Assembly: GCA_036652335.1 (NCBI GenBank)
Contig: JAVVWB010000009.1
Coordinates: forward strand, 1 to 64,000
Source of the DNA: JAVVWB01 sp036652335
GTDB lineage: Bacteria > Synergistota > Synergistia > Synergistales > Synergistaceae
DNA: 64,000 nucleotides
Direction: 5' to 3'
Shown here: piece by piece, positions 25,048-34,075 of the stretch
Layout: every line of letters begins with the position of its first letter
Numbering within the stretch: the stretch's first letter is position 1
Position numbers and translations under genes: made by a program
Notes under the pieces: generated by a model
Database searches by the model: none
What the model saw: the letters and a program-made list of their open reading frames with translations, nothing else
Told to the model about the DNA's origin: nothing

Positions 25048-26310
25048 TTATTCGTCGTAATTTTTCCCGTTGTTTCCGCTTGTCCCAGGAGCATTTGCCT
25101 CTGTGTAGTCCGAACGGTTACCAATTATTTTTCTATCTGGTGAGGCGTTGTGGTCAGCACGACGTGACATTACTTCTGCTACTGCATCAGCGCTTCCCTC
25201 TGCCCCGAATGCTGTTATGAAGCGTTCTGCCCAGTATTGCATTTCATCTACTATTCTGTCAATTATTGGCTGTGGTTCTGCAAGAATTTTGTCACAGAAA
25301 GAGATGTTTAGTTTTTTGTAGTCGCCGCTTTTGCGTGACATTCCCTTTTCATCACCGAGAGCTACTATTTCGTTCCAGAGTTCCATGGATATGCCACGGT
25401 TGGGGTCTTTTATGTATGTTCCGTCTTTTATTACTGCGTTTCCTGTGTCAGGGTCCATTTCTATTCCATAGTAGACGTTCTGGAATAGTGTGGCTACGTT
25501 TCCTTTACGTATTCCATATTTGCGGAATGTGGCACATTTATCAAGTGGTGTTCCAGATATTCCATGCTGAGCTATTGTTACACCATATGGGGCTATTGTG
25601 TCCGCTATTTCTTTTGTTCTTTTAAGGTCTATTCCTTCCATTTGACCTACTGTGGGGTCATATGTACCATGGAGGCTTCCGTTTGATATTGCAAGGTAGT
25701 CAGGGAATATTCCCCATGAGTTTAGTCCTCCAATGTAGTATTGTGCTTCTTCTACAGTTGAGAGTTCACCAGGGCCTTTTATTTCTCCTACTTCCACTTC
25801 AAGTCCAAGTTCAGAGGGTAACCATCCAGCTATTGATCTTGTGGCTACAAAGTTGTCGTAGTCTACAAGGTGGGATGCGTCTATTGCAACTGATGTAAAT
25901 CCGTTTACAAGGATTTTGTTTAGGTGAGCAACGCCTTTGAGAACATCTTCTTGGCTTTTTATTGCATAGTGGTCAACGTGAAGTCCAAATACTGCTCCAT
26001 GTCCCATTTCTGCTGAGTATTTGAGGGCGTATTCTGGGATGTTGTCAAAGTTTGCACCGCAGTATGTAGCTTCTGATTTTGCAATTTCCAGAAGTACAGC
26101 TGCATTTTTCTTTTTTGCTGCTTTTAGTACCGCTTTTATTACGAGCGGGTGTCTAGCGTTTGCGGCAAGTACGATAGAGTCAACTTCTTTGTTTGCGGCT
26201 AATATGTCTCTTCCGCTTACAAGACCCATTTCTTCGTTACCGAAGCGTGCCTGTACGTTTAGAGGACGTTTCTTCAGTAGCTCTTTGTAAGATTTGCTAT
26301 TTGCATCCAT
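25048..26310 (-). CDS. Class II (zinc) fructose-bisphosphate aldolase family protein
   Basis: This 420-aa protein has the class II aldolase layout: metal-binding HVDHY (about 124-128), the EVEVGEIKGPGE acidic loop, NGSLHGTYDP and AQHGISGTPLDKCATFRKYGI. These match the positions of the three zinc-ligand histidines and the substrate loop. It differs from classical Fba/KbaY proteins in being longer, with a polar Asn/Gly-rich tail, and in having NGSLHG where GTAHG is usual. A sugar-bisphosphate or related aldol substrate is likely, the exact one unknown. It is monocistronic with a good GGGAGG ribosome binding site. Confidence 0.8.
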   Translation of the reverse strand: MDANSKSYKELLKKRPLNVQARFGNEEMGLVSGRDILAANKEVDSIVLAANARHPLVIKAVLKAAKKKNAAVLLEIAKSEATYCGANFDNIPEYALKYSAEMGHGAVFGLHVDHYAIKSQEDVLKGVAHLNKILVNGFTSVAIDASHLVDYDNFVATRSIAGWLPSELGLEVEVGEIKGPGELSTVEEAQYYIGGLNSWGIFPDYLAISNGSLHGTYDPTVGQMEGIDLKRTKEIADTIAPYGVTIAQHGISGTPLDKCATFRKYGIRKGNVATLFQNVYYGIEMDPDTGNAVIKDGTYIKDPNRGISMELWNEIVALGDEKGMSRKSGDYKKLNISFCDKILAEPQPIIDRIVDEMQYWAERFITAFGAEGSADAVAEVMSRRADHNASPDRKIIGNRSDYTEANAPGTSGNNGKNYDE

Positions 26311-26413
26311 TGGATTTTTCCTCCCATTATTGTTGTTGTAGATGTTGCTTGACTTTATTTTAGCACATTTTTTAATTTCTTTACCATTTTTAGTTTAAAT
26401 TTCTATGTTTTTG

Positions 26414-27058
26414 TTATTTAATTTCAGCTATTTTGCTTTCTATTTCTTTTATTAGTTTTGATACGTGGAATCCGTCACATACTGCATGATGTACTTGTAT
26501 AGATATGGGGAGTTTTATTCTTTTTTCTGTTTTGTAGTATTTACCTATTGTAAAGATTGGGAGTAAAAATCTACCGTCAGCATATATATTGAGGTTAAAT
26601 CCTGTAAATGATATTTCCGGCAGGGCAGATATGAAGAAGTAGTTTTCTCTTTCTGTTTCTTTTGGGTTCATTTTCCCCGCATTTGCATATTTGTCACAAT
26701 CTTCTTCGTATCTTTTGTAGAAGATTTCAAAGTTTTCATCATATTCTGTCCATATTGAGCAGAACTGTTCCGGGTTGTCTTTTCTCATTATTGTGTATGA
26801 CGGGTCTATTTTGTCGAAGTAACCAAGGTTTCCGTTTTTGTCGAAGGAGTAACGAAATTCGATTTTCTCGTTTACGCATTTTGTGATTGCATATATGAAC
26901 ATGGGATATATTTTTTTGTTTTCAATTTTTGATTTTACGTAGGCATCTGTGATGTCTATTTCTGCTGTTAGGCTGTATGTGCATCTTACGTTGTTCATGT
27001 AGTGTTCGTAGTATTCTTTTCTTTCCCATGTTTCTATGTCTATTAGATTAAAGCTCAT
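26414..27058 (-). CDS. Chloramphenicol acetyltransferase-family protein (CatA-like)
   Basis: This 214-aa protein is full-length for the trimeric CAT family and contains the catalytic signature VHHAVCDGFHV (catalytic His about 191, structural Asp about 195). The active-site strand ALPEISFTGFNLN carries the Ser of the usual W-V-S-F-T motif, and IFTIGKYY is also present. It could acetylate chloramphenicol using acetyl-CoA; an antibiotic-inactive xenobiotic acetyltransferase is the alternative. Its composition matches its neighbours and no mobile element is near, so it looks resident rather than recently acquired. Confidence 0.88.
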   Translation of the reverse strand: MSFNLIDIETWERKEYYEHYMNNVRCTYSLTAEIDITDAYVKSKIENKKIYPMFIYAITKCVNEKIEFRYSFDKNGNLGYFDKIDPSYTIMRKDNPEQFCSIWTEYDENFEIFYKRYEEDCDKYANAGKMNPKETERENYFFISALPEISFTGFNLNIYADGRFLLPIFTIGKYYKTEKRIKLPISIQVHHAVCDGFHVSKLIKEIESKIAEIK

Positions 27059-27090
27059 TTCGTTCTACCTTTCTTTATTTTATTTTATTT

Positions 27091-27783
27091 TTATATTTCA
27101 GTTTCTTCACCGGGGTTAAGAATTTTTACAAATGTTTCTTCTTCCCCTACCATTTTTGCAAATTCTTCAGGGTTTTGTGCTATAAGCGGGAATGTGTTGT
27201 AGTGCATTGGAATTGCAACGCAGGGCTTTATCATTTTTACTGCACGTGCTGCATCTTCTGCATCCATTGTGTAGTATCCACCTATCGGGAGCATGGCTAT
27301 TTGTATGTCTAAGTCTTTTAGTAGTTGCATTTCCATTGTGAGCCCTGTGTCTCCTGCATGGTATATTTTTTTATTTTCTATTTCTATTAAAAATCCACAT
27401 GCTACTCCACCATATCCGATGTCTATGCCTTTGTCTAACATTTGGACTGCTGCACCATGCCATGCTGGTGTAAGTTTTACTTTTCCAAATGGGAATTTGT
27501 AGCTTCCACCTATGTGCATCCCTTCTGTTTTTAGCCCTTGCATTTGAAGATATGTAGCAAGTTCAAAGCATGTTATTACTGTTGCACCTGTTCTTTTTGC
27601 TATTTCTATTGTGTTTCCGATGTGGTCCCCATGTCCATGGGTTAAAAATATGTAGTTGAGGTCTGTTATGTCTGACGGTTTTATAGGTGATGTTGGCCCT
27701 TCAAGGAATGGATCTATTAAGGCTTTTATTCCTGTCCCTTCGATGTAGAATGCACTGTGTCCAAGATATTTTAATTTTGCCAT
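27091..27783 (-). CDS. UPF0173-type metallo-beta-lactamase-fold hydrolase
   Basis: This 230-aa protein has the metal motif LTHGHGDHIGN (His49, His51, Asp53, His54), then AWHGAAV, HAGDTGL (Asp ligand) and PMHYNTFP (His ligand), the complete set of a two-metal beta-lactamase-fold enzyme in the UPF0173/UlaG-like branch. The substrate is unknown. It lies upstream of the CAT-like gene in the same direction (32-base gap) and may be co-transcribed with it. AAGGAGG precedes the start. Confidence 0.92.
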   Translation of the reverse strand: MAKLKYLGHSAFYIEGTGIKALIDPFLEGPTSPIKPSDITDLNYIFLTHGHGDHIGNTIEIAKRTGATVITCFELATYLQMQGLKTEGMHIGGSYKFPFGKVKLTPAWHGAAVQMLDKGIDIGYGGVACGFLIEIENKKIYHAGDTGLTMEMQLLKDLDIQIAMLPIGGYYTMDAEDAARAVKMIKPCVAIPMHYNTFPLIAQNPEEFAKMVGEEETFVKILNPGEETEI

Positions 27784-27892
27784 TTTTGTTGTTCCTCCTT
27801 TTTGTTGCTTTTTTTAGTTTTTTTGTTTTTGTTGTTTATTCTCACTTTATTATATGCTACTTTGTTTTATTGTGGAATTATTATGTGTAAAA

Positions 27893-27918
27893 AAAAGCAA
27901 CCCTTTCGGGTTGCTTTT
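27893..27918 (-). terminator. Intrinsic terminator of hisS-aspS
   Basis: AAAAGCAACCC / GGGTTGCTTTT with a TTTC loop lies just after the aspS stop codon. A and T runs on both sides could also stop plus-strand transcription. Confidence 0.9.
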
Positions 27919-27927
27919 TGTCGTTTG

Positions 27928-29718
27928 TTATACGAGTGGTTCTATTGTTTTGACTGAGAGTTCTTCAAGCTGTGCTGTTTCCACTTTTGAAGGAGCTTCT
28001 GTCATTGGGCATTGTGCTTTCTGGTTTTTCGGGAATGCCATTACGTCTCTGATTGACTGACTTCCTGTCATGAGCATTACAAGTCTGTCAAGTCCTATTG
28101 CCAGTCCACCATGTGGAGGCGTTCCGTAGCTGAGGCCATCAAGGAAGAATCCAAATCTTTCTTTTGCTGCTTCTGGTGTGAAGTTTAGTGCTTGGAATGC
28201 CTTAGCTTGCATTTCTGGGTTGTGTATTCTTATTGATCCACCGCCAAGTTCTGTACCGTTTAGGACTACGTCGTAAGCTCTTGAACGTACTTTGCCTGGC
28301 TCTGTGAGGAGGTATTCCATGTCTTCATCCATTGGTGCTGTGAAAGGATGGTGAACTGCTGTGAATCTTCCGGCATCTTCATCCCATTCAAAGAGTGGAA
28401 ATTCTGTTACCCAGAGGAATTTGAAGCCTTCTTCGAGGAGTCCTCTTGCTTTTCCTATTTCAAGTCTAATTTGTCCAAGTATTTCACAGGCTTTTTTCCA
28501 GTTAGCATCTGCCATTAGGAATAGTGCGTCTCCATCTTCAATTCCAGAGATTTTTTTAAGGCTTTCTATTCTTTCTTCATCAAGGAATTTTACAAGTGGA
28601 CCTTTTAGTTCTCCATCTTTTATCTGGAAGTTGGCCATTCCTCTTGCACCTAGATCTTTTGCTCTGCTTTCAAGGTCTGAGAGTTCTTTTCTTGATAGCG
28701 TTGCTCCTCCAGGGAGACGGAGTCCTTTTATCGTTCCGTTTTCTTGAAGTAGTCCGGCAAATGGATTTTCTCCTCCTGCAAATACAGGTGCGAGGTCAAC
28801 CATTGTCATTGGTATTCTGAGGTCAGGTTTGTCGCTTCCATAGAGGTCCATAGCATCTTTCCATGTCATTCTAAGGAATGGCGCTTTGATGTCTAGTCCT
28901 TCAACGTAGGTGTTGAATAGTCCTGCTAGGTAGTTTTCAACAAGTACCATGATGTCTTCTTCTGTTATGAAGCTCATTTCAAGGTCTATTTGTGTAAATT
29001 CTGGCTGTCTGTCTGCTCTTAGGTCTTCATCACGGAAGCATTTTACAATTTGCATGTATTTGTCACAGCCACTGACCATGAGTAGCTGTTTAAATATCTG
29101 TGGTGATTGTGGAAGTGCATAGAATGAGCCCGGGTTTACACGACTAGGAACAAGGTAGTCTCTTGCACCTTCTGGTGTTGATTTGGTGAGCATTGGGGTT
29201 TCTATGTCAATAAATCCGTTGTCACCAAAGTAGTTGCGTGTGTAGTGTGTTACGTTGTGGCGCATGAGGAGGTTTGCCTGCATACGTTCACGTCTTAGGT
29301 CAAGGTAACGATATGTCATTCTTGTGTCTTCGTTTACTACGTCTGCATTGTCAATTTCAAATGGTGGTAGTTTTGCAGGTGCAAGTATTATGAAGTCGTC
29401 TACGAGGAGTTCTATTTGCCCTGTAGGAAGTTCTGGATTTTCTGTGCCTTCTGGGCGTTGACGCAGTTTCCCTTTTACAGCAAGTACGTATTCACTACGT
29501 AATGAGCTTGCACGTTCGTGTGCTTCCGCATTGAGTTCGGGGTTAAATACAACCTGTGTCGTACCTGTTTTGTCCCAGAGTTCTATGAATATTATTCCTC
29601 CAAGGTCACGACGACGACGGAGCCACCCATTTAGGTTTACTTCTTTTCCTGCATCTGTAAGTCTAGGTTCACCACAGTACATGGTCCTTTTCCATGATGC
29701 GTTGTAACTTCTTTCCAT
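27928..29718 (-). CDS. aspS: Aspartyl-tRNA synthetase
   Basis: This 596-aa class II synthetase charges tRNA-Asp (possibly also tRNA-Asn). The N-terminal OB fold (VNLNGWLRRRRDLGGIIFIELWDKTG) is followed by motif 2 FRDEDLRADRQPEFTQID, the bacterial GAD insertion (about 300-420) and motif 3 GLAIGLDRLVMLMTG. Length and the GAD domain show the bacterial type. Gene order hisS-aspS is common in Firmicutes and related anaerobes. AAAGAGGG precedes the ATG. Confidence 0.97.
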   Translation of the reverse strand: MERSYNASWKRTMYCGEPRLTDAGKEVNLNGWLRRRRDLGGIIFIELWDKTGTTQVVFNPELNAEAHERASSLRSEYVLAVKGKLRQRPEGTENPELPTGQIELLVDDFIILAPAKLPPFEIDNADVVNEDTRMTYRYLDLRRERMQANLLMRHNVTHYTRNYFGDNGFIDIETPMLTKSTPEGARDYLVPSRVNPGSFYALPQSPQIFKQLLMVSGCDKYMQIVKCFRDEDLRADRQPEFTQIDLEMSFITEEDIMVLVENYLAGLFNTYVEGLDIKAPFLRMTWKDAMDLYGSDKPDLRIPMTMVDLAPVFAGGENPFAGLLQENGTIKGLRLPGGATLSRKELSDLESRAKDLGARGMANFQIKDGELKGPLVKFLDEERIESLKKISGIEDGDALFLMADANWKKACEILGQIRLEIGKARGLLEEGFKFLWVTEFPLFEWDEDAGRFTAVHHPFTAPMDEDMEYLLTEPGKVRSRAYDVVLNGTELGGGSIRIHNPEMQAKAFQALNFTPEAAKERFGFFLDGLSYGTPPHGGLAIGLDRLVMLMTGSQSIRDVMAFPKNQKAQCPMTEAPSKVETAQLEELSVKTIEPLV

Positions 29719-29746
29719 TTGTATCCCTCTTTTTACTTTATAAATT

Positions 29747-30997
29747 TTATTTTAATTTGTTAATTATTTGCTCTGTTGTCAGTTCTTCTTGTGTCCCCTC
29801 TGAGAGGTTTTTAAGTGTTACGACACCTTTTTCTATTTCTGAACTTCCAAGTATGCAAGCATACTTTGCAAAGTTTCCTGCACTTTTCATTTGGCTTTTC
29901 ATGCTTTTGCCTGTGTAGTCCATGTCTGCGGATATTCCGTTTATTCTAAGTTCTCGTAGTAGCTCTATTGAGTCAAGTTTTATTTCTGGCTCTGCTGTTA
30001 CTACGTATACTTTGTTGCATGGTTTTTTACCAAATGAACAGTTTTGTGCTTCCATTGTAAGAACGACTCTTTCTATTCCAGAAGCAAATCCTACTCCTGG
30101 AACGTGTGGCCCACCTATTGATTCTGATAGGTTATCATAACGACCACCACCACAGACAGCATTTTGTGAACCAAGGTCTCCTGATAGTATTTCGTATGCA
30201 GTTTTTGTGTAGTAGTCGAGTCCACGTACAAGACGTTTGTCGTGCTTTACTATTGCTCCAATTTTGTCGAGCCCTTTGCTGAGCTGTTCAAAGTGGTCTT
30301 TGCAGTCATCACAGAGGTGTTCCATTATTGATGGTGCATCTTGTGTTATTTCTTTGCAAACTGGACTTTTGCAGTCTAATATTCTGAGTGGGTTACGATC
30401 AAAGCGTCCCTTACATGAATCACATAGTTCTTCATATCTAGGTTTTATGTAGTCTTGTAAAGCTTTTCTGTATACAGGGCGACATTTAGGGCAACCAACG
30501 GAGTTTAGTACTACTTGAAGGTTTGATAGTCCCAGACGACGATAGAGTTCCATTGAGAGGTCTATTACTTCTAGGTCTACATATGGGTCTTGCGAACCAA
30601 GAGCTTCAATGTCTAGCTGTACAAATTGACGATAACGCCCTTTCTGTGGACGTTCGTAACGGAACATTGGACCGACTCCCCATAGTTTTGCTGGCTGTGG
30701 CCCTTTGCGCATTTCGTTTTCTAGGTATGATCTCATCATTGAAGCTGTCATTTCAGGACGAAGTGTTATGCTTCTTCCTCCTCTGTCTTCAAAGGTGTAC
30801 ATTTCTTTTTCTACTATGTCTGTTGTTTCTCCTACTCCTCTTGAGAATAGTTCCGTGTGTTCAAATATTGGTAGATGGACTTCTCTATATCCGTAGTCAT
30901 CGGCTACATTGCGAAATGTGTTTGTAACATAGGCCCATTTCCATGATTCATTTCCGAGTATGTCTCTTGTTCCACGTGGTGCTTTTATCGGATCCAT
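29747..30997 (-). CDS. hisS: Histidyl-tRNA synthetase
   Basis: This 416-aa class II synthetase has motif 1 YREVHLPIFEHTELFSRGVGE, motif 2 MFRYERPQKGRYRQFVQLD, the histidine-binding segment LVRGLDYYTKTAYEI and motif 3 GVGFASGIERVVLTM. A Cys-rich patch (GCPKCRPVYR, CDSCKGRFDRNPLRILDCK, CDDCKDHF, about 165-240) lies in the insertion domain and may bind zinc, as in several HisRS of anaerobes. GGAGG precedes the ATG. Confidence 0.97.
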   Translation of the reverse strand: MDPIKAPRGTRDILGNESWKWAYVTNTFRNVADDYGYREVHLPIFEHTELFSRGVGETTDIVEKEMYTFEDRGGRSITLRPEMTASMMRSYLENEMRKGPQPAKLWGVGPMFRYERPQKGRYRQFVQLDIEALGSQDPYVDLEVIDLSMELYRRLGLSNLQVVLNSVGCPKCRPVYRKALQDYIKPRYEELCDSCKGRFDRNPLRILDCKSPVCKEITQDAPSIMEHLCDDCKDHFEQLSKGLDKIGAIVKHDKRLVRGLDYYTKTAYEILSGDLGSQNAVCGGGRYDNLSESIGGPHVPGVGFASGIERVVLTMEAQNCSFGKKPCNKVYVVTAEPEIKLDSIELLRELRINGISADMDYTGKSMKSQMKSAGNFAKYACILGSSEIEKGVVTLKNLSEGTQEELTTEQIINKLK

Positions 30998-31044
30998 TTT
31001 TTTTGCCTCCTAGACTCTTTTGTTTTCTGTCAATTCAACGTATA

Positions 31045-31074
31045 ATAATACTTCATTTTACACTAAACTTACAA
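31045..31074 (-). promoter_or_regulatory. Putative hisS-aspS promoter
   Basis: On the minus strand a -35-like TTGTAA (31074-31069) and a -10-like TATTAT (31050-31045) are 18 bases apart, about 50 bases before hisS. No T-box leader was recognised in the short remaining leader. Confidence 0.5.
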
Positions 31075-31157
31075 GTATGAATATTATTTTTTTATAAAAT
31101 GTTATAACGTAGTTTGGATTATATTTTTTATTTTGCTTTTTTCTGAGGGGTGATTTC

Positions 31158-31385
31158 GTGAGTCGTGCCTTTATTAAGGAAGATGACGCCGAGACACAAG
31201 ACGCTGTCGACAATATTCAGTTTAGGGAAAATAAAATTGAATGGCTTAAAATTCAAGAAAATAAGTTGCAACGATTGCTTGAAGAGTCTAAAATGGTATC
31301 TCTAGATAAGCAATCTCTTTTTGACAAATGGATTGTAGATATTAAAGAAGATATTGAAAGAACAAAAAGGGAACTCGGTTATTAG
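31158..31385 (+). CDS. Small coiled-coil protein, unknown
   Basis: This 75-aa protein starts at a GTG (31158) behind GAGGGGTGA. It is highly charged and helical, with heptad-like spacing (IQFRENKIEWLKIQENKLQRLLEES), and has no membrane span or Cys. The strong ribosome binding site and clean start support expression. It is not recognised. About 250 bases of structured non-coding DNA separate it from the following ABC transporter genes. Confidence 0.6.
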   Translation: MSRAFIKEDDAETQDAVDNIQFRENKIEWLKIQENKLQRLLEESKMVSLDKQSLFDKWIVDIKEDIERTKRELGY

Positions 31386-31633
31386 TTCTCATTTTCATTT
31401 TTTGGGAAAGGACGTGAGACGGCAAATTGAAAAAGACAATTTGGTTCTGCTTAGCTTTCGAACCTATAGGTTTCAAGTGTTCATTTTTTGATTTTATTAT
31501 GAACCTTTCCATAAATATATTCTGCATTAATTACTTTTCTTATTTTTCATCCTTCTATTTTCACCCAATTTCGCTCAGGAATTGATAACCTCTTAGGGAA
31601 TAAATTTTGTTTATTTTGAGAGGAGTCTTTTTT
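31386..31633 (+). promoter_or_regulatory. Structured leader region upstream of the second amino-acid ABC transporter
   Basis: No coding region. It holds a CAAATTG/CAATTTG hairpin (31423-31443), the palindrome AACCTATAGGTT (31461-31472) and a GTTCAT/ATGAAC pair (31479-31504). The short complementary elements GGTTC (31443-31447), GAACC (31460-31464), GGTTT (31469-31473) and GAACC (31501-31505) permit alternative pairings. It resembles no riboswitch class I can name. It could be an attenuator or a small RNA. Confidence 0.35.
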
Positions 31634-32425
31634 ATGAATGTTGCGAATAAACCTTTAATTATTATAGAAAATTTAAAAAAGGGATTTGAGGACGGAGATG
31701 TTCTCAAGAATGTTAGTTTTACTATTAGAGAGGGAGACCTTGTTTCTATTATAGGACCTTCTGGCTGTGGTAAGTCTACCTTTTTACGCTGTTTAAATTG
31801 CCTGGAGCTTCTTGATTCAGGTTCTCTTACTGTTGCAAATATTAAGCTTACTCGCGAACCCGGGCAGAAGCCTGATTCTCGTATGATGGAGATTGTTCAC
31901 GAAATTCGTAGCGAAGTCGGGATGGTTTTTCAAAGTTATAATCTTTTCCCTCACAAAACTTTGCTTGAAAATGTCATGCTTGCCCCTATGACAGTTAAGA
32001 AGGTCGATAGAGATGAAGCATATGAGACTGCAATGAAGTTTATAGATAAAGTCGGACTTCGTGGATTTTCTTCACGATATCCTTCTACTCTTTCTGGAGG
32101 ACAGAGTCAGAGAGCAGCTATTGCAAGAGCTTTGGCAATGAATCCTCGTGTTATGTTGTACGATGAACCAACATCAGCTTTGGACCCTGAGTTGGTTGGC
32201 GAAGTTTTACAGGTTATGAAAGATCTCGATAATGAGGGTATGACCCAAATTATTGTTACACATGAGATGAAGTTCGCCCGTGATGCATCTGACTATATTA
32301 TTTTTATGGATAACGGAGAAATCGTCGAGTACGAAGATGGAGATATTTTGTTTGAGCATCCTAAGAATAATAGAACACGTGCATTTTTACGTCATTTTGT
32401 AAATACGGGGGTTACGTCATGCTAA
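31634..32425 (+). CDS. Polar amino-acid ABC transporter, ATP-binding subunit
   Basis: This 263-aa protein has Walker A GPSGCGKST, Q-loop MVFQSYNLFPHKTL, signature LSGGQ and Walker B VMLYDEPTSALDPELVGEVLQ. It belongs to the PAAT amino-acid family. The segment RMMEIVHEIRSEVG just before the Q-loop is a small family-typical insertion. ATG 31634 has GAGGAG upstream; a farther upstream TTG has none. The gene overlaps the next one by 7 bases. Confidence 0.94.
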   Translation: MNVANKPLIIIENLKKGFEDGDVLKNVSFTIREGDLVSIIGPSGCGKSTFLRCLNCLELLDSGSLTVANIKLTREPGQKPDSRMMEIVHEIRSEVGMVFQSYNLFPHKTLLENVMLAPMTVKKVDRDEAYETAMKFIDKVGLRGFSSRYPSTLSGGQSQRAAIARALAMNPRVMLYDEPTSALDPELVGEVLQVMKDLDNEGMTQIIVTHEMKFARDASDYIIFMDNGEIVEYEDGDILFEHPKNNRTRAFLRHFVNTGVTSC

Positions 32426-33996
32426 GAAGAAAACATTTTTTACTTTATATATTTTTTCTGCTTTTTGTGGCTTTTTCATTTGTTAATCCCACGTTCATGG
32501 AAGCAGCAGTGACTAAGAAGGAGCTTCGTTGGGGAGGAGATGCCGAGGGTGGCTTCCCTTATATGTTTTCAAATCCGGTAAATCCTGATGAGCTTATAGG
32601 CTTTGAGGTTGATATTGTTAATGCTATTGCCGAGTATTTGAATATGACTCCTGTCTTTGTAGGTAATGCTTGGGATAATCTTATTCCAGGACTTGAGAGA
32701 AAGATGTATGACATTGCTATCAATGGACTTGAAGTTACCCCTGAGCATCAAGAGGTTGTCAATTTTTCTATTCCTTATTACAAGACTTTCTTGCAGTTAG
32801 CCGTTCGCAGGGATACAAAGGATATTAATGAGGTAGAGGATTGTAAGAATCATGTAGTAGGAACTTTAAAGGAGTCTTATTCACAGCACGTTCTTCAAGA
32901 AGTCGGCAATATTGATATTAAGACTTATATTGTCGAAGCAAATACGTATGAGGATCTCACAAATGAGAGGCTTGATGCCGCTTTTTTTGATCACCCTATT
33001 GCTCTTTATTCGGCAGGATTTAATCCTGAAATTAAGTTTGTGGGAAGACCAGTTGGTGAGTTAGTTTATGCAATAGCAATGAGAAAAAATGATACTGCTT
33101 TACAGAAGGAGATTAACGGCGCAATTGTTTATTTGAGAGATTCCGGTAAGCTCCGTGAGATTTATGATAGGTGGAATTTGTGGACCCCTGTTATGGCTAA
33201 GGAGTTTAATGACTTTTCTCCTGCAAAAATCGAGCCGTCTCGCTATAATGATTGGGCTGAGCAGCACAGACCTGTTCTTACTTTGAGTAAGCGTATCGCT
33301 CGTTATATAGACGCTTTACCTTCTTTTGGCAGAGGTGCTTTAATTACAATTCAAGTTTCTATTACAGCTATGATTTTAGCTATAGGTCTTGGACTTGCTC
33401 TTGCTATTACTAGAGTTTTTGCTCCAAAATGGTGTTCTAGTATTGCTATGTGTTATATTGAGGCAATTCGTGGTACTCCTGTTCTTATTCAGCTCTTTTT
33501 CATTTTCTATGGTCTTCCAAGTATTGGCATTAAGTTTTCGCCTTTTTGGGCAGGAGCTATTGGTTTGGGGTTGAATTATGCCGCTTATGAAGCAGAAATT
33601 TATAGGACGGGGCTTTTTGCTATTCCACGCACTCAGTGGGAAGCTGCTCTCGCTCTTGGTATGACGAGATGGCAAGCTATGGTTAAGGTTATTTTACCTC
33701 AAGCAGTTAGAGTTGTTATTCCTCCTATTACCAATGATTTTATTTCGCTTTTGAAGGATTCTTCTTTGGTTTCTATTATTACTATGGTGGACCTTACAAA
33801 GGCTTATGGTCAGATTTCTGCTACGTATTATGACTATTTTGCACCTGGTATTATTGTTGCTGTTATTTATTTAATTCTCGGCCTACCTTTTGTACGTTTT
33901 GCAAGGTACGCAGAGAAGAAGTTAGCTGCAACAGAGAAAGACGGGAAGCATGGGCATAGTGAAAATATTTATAGGTCGTCTACTCGTTATATTTAG
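32419..33996 (+). CDS. Fused amino-acid binding protein and ABC permease
   Basis: This 525-aa protein has an N-terminal signal/anchor (RKHFLLYIFFLLFVAFSF) and a family-3 solute-binding domain at about 35-265 (LRWGGDAEGGFPYMF, IGFEVDIVNAIAEYLN, YDIAINGLEVTPEHQ). A permease domain follows from about 290, with five or so spans, IRGTPVLIQLFFIFYGLP, AAYEAEIYRTGLFAIPRTQWEAALALGMT and LKDSSLVSIITM. Fusion tethers the receptor to the channel, known in Gram-positives and some diderm anaerobes. With the overlapping ATPase gene upstream this makes a complete importer. The usual binding-site Arg (TPxR) is replaced (TPEHQ), so ligand contacts may differ. Confidence 0.93.
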   Translation: MLRRKHFLLYIFFLLFVAFSFVNPTFMEAAVTKKELRWGGDAEGGFPYMFSNPVNPDELIGFEVDIVNAIAEYLNMTPVFVGNAWDNLIPGLERKMYDIAINGLEVTPEHQEVVNFSIPYYKTFLQLAVRRDTKDINEVEDCKNHVVGTLKESYSQHVLQEVGNIDIKTYIVEANTYEDLTNERLDAAFFDHPIALYSAGFNPEIKFVGRPVGELVYAIAMRKNDTALQKEINGAIVYLRDSGKLREIYDRWNLWTPVMAKEFNDFSPAKIEPSRYNDWAEQHRPVLTLSKRIARYIDALPSFGRGALITIQVSITAMILAIGLGLALAITRVFAPKWCSSIAMCYIEAIRGTPVLIQLFFIFYGLPSIGIKFSPFWAGAIGLGLNYAAYEAEIYRTGLFAIPRTQWEAALALGMTRWQAMVKVILPQAVRVVIPPITNDFISLLKDSSLVSIITMVDLTKAYGQISATYYDYFAPGIIVAVIYLILGLPFVRFARYAEKKLAATEKDGKHGHSENIYRSSTRYI

Positions 33997-34028
33997 TTTT
34001 TAGTTATTTTGTTTACTCTTTACTATTT

Positions 34029-34058
34029 AAAAAGCAGAGCTTTTAAGCTCTGCTTTTT
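34029..34058. terminator. Bidirectional terminator between ABC fusion gene and recD2
   Basis: AAAAAGCAGAGC / GCTCTGCTTTTT with a TTTTAA loop lies between two convergent genes. Confidence 0.9.
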
Positions 34059-34075
34059 TTATTTTTTTTTGTTTT

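Noticed and set aside
30998..31157. T-box leader for hisS-aspS
   Set aside because: The leader between the likely promoter and hisS is only about 40 bases and shows neither the T-box AGGGTGGNACCGCG sequence nor a terminator.
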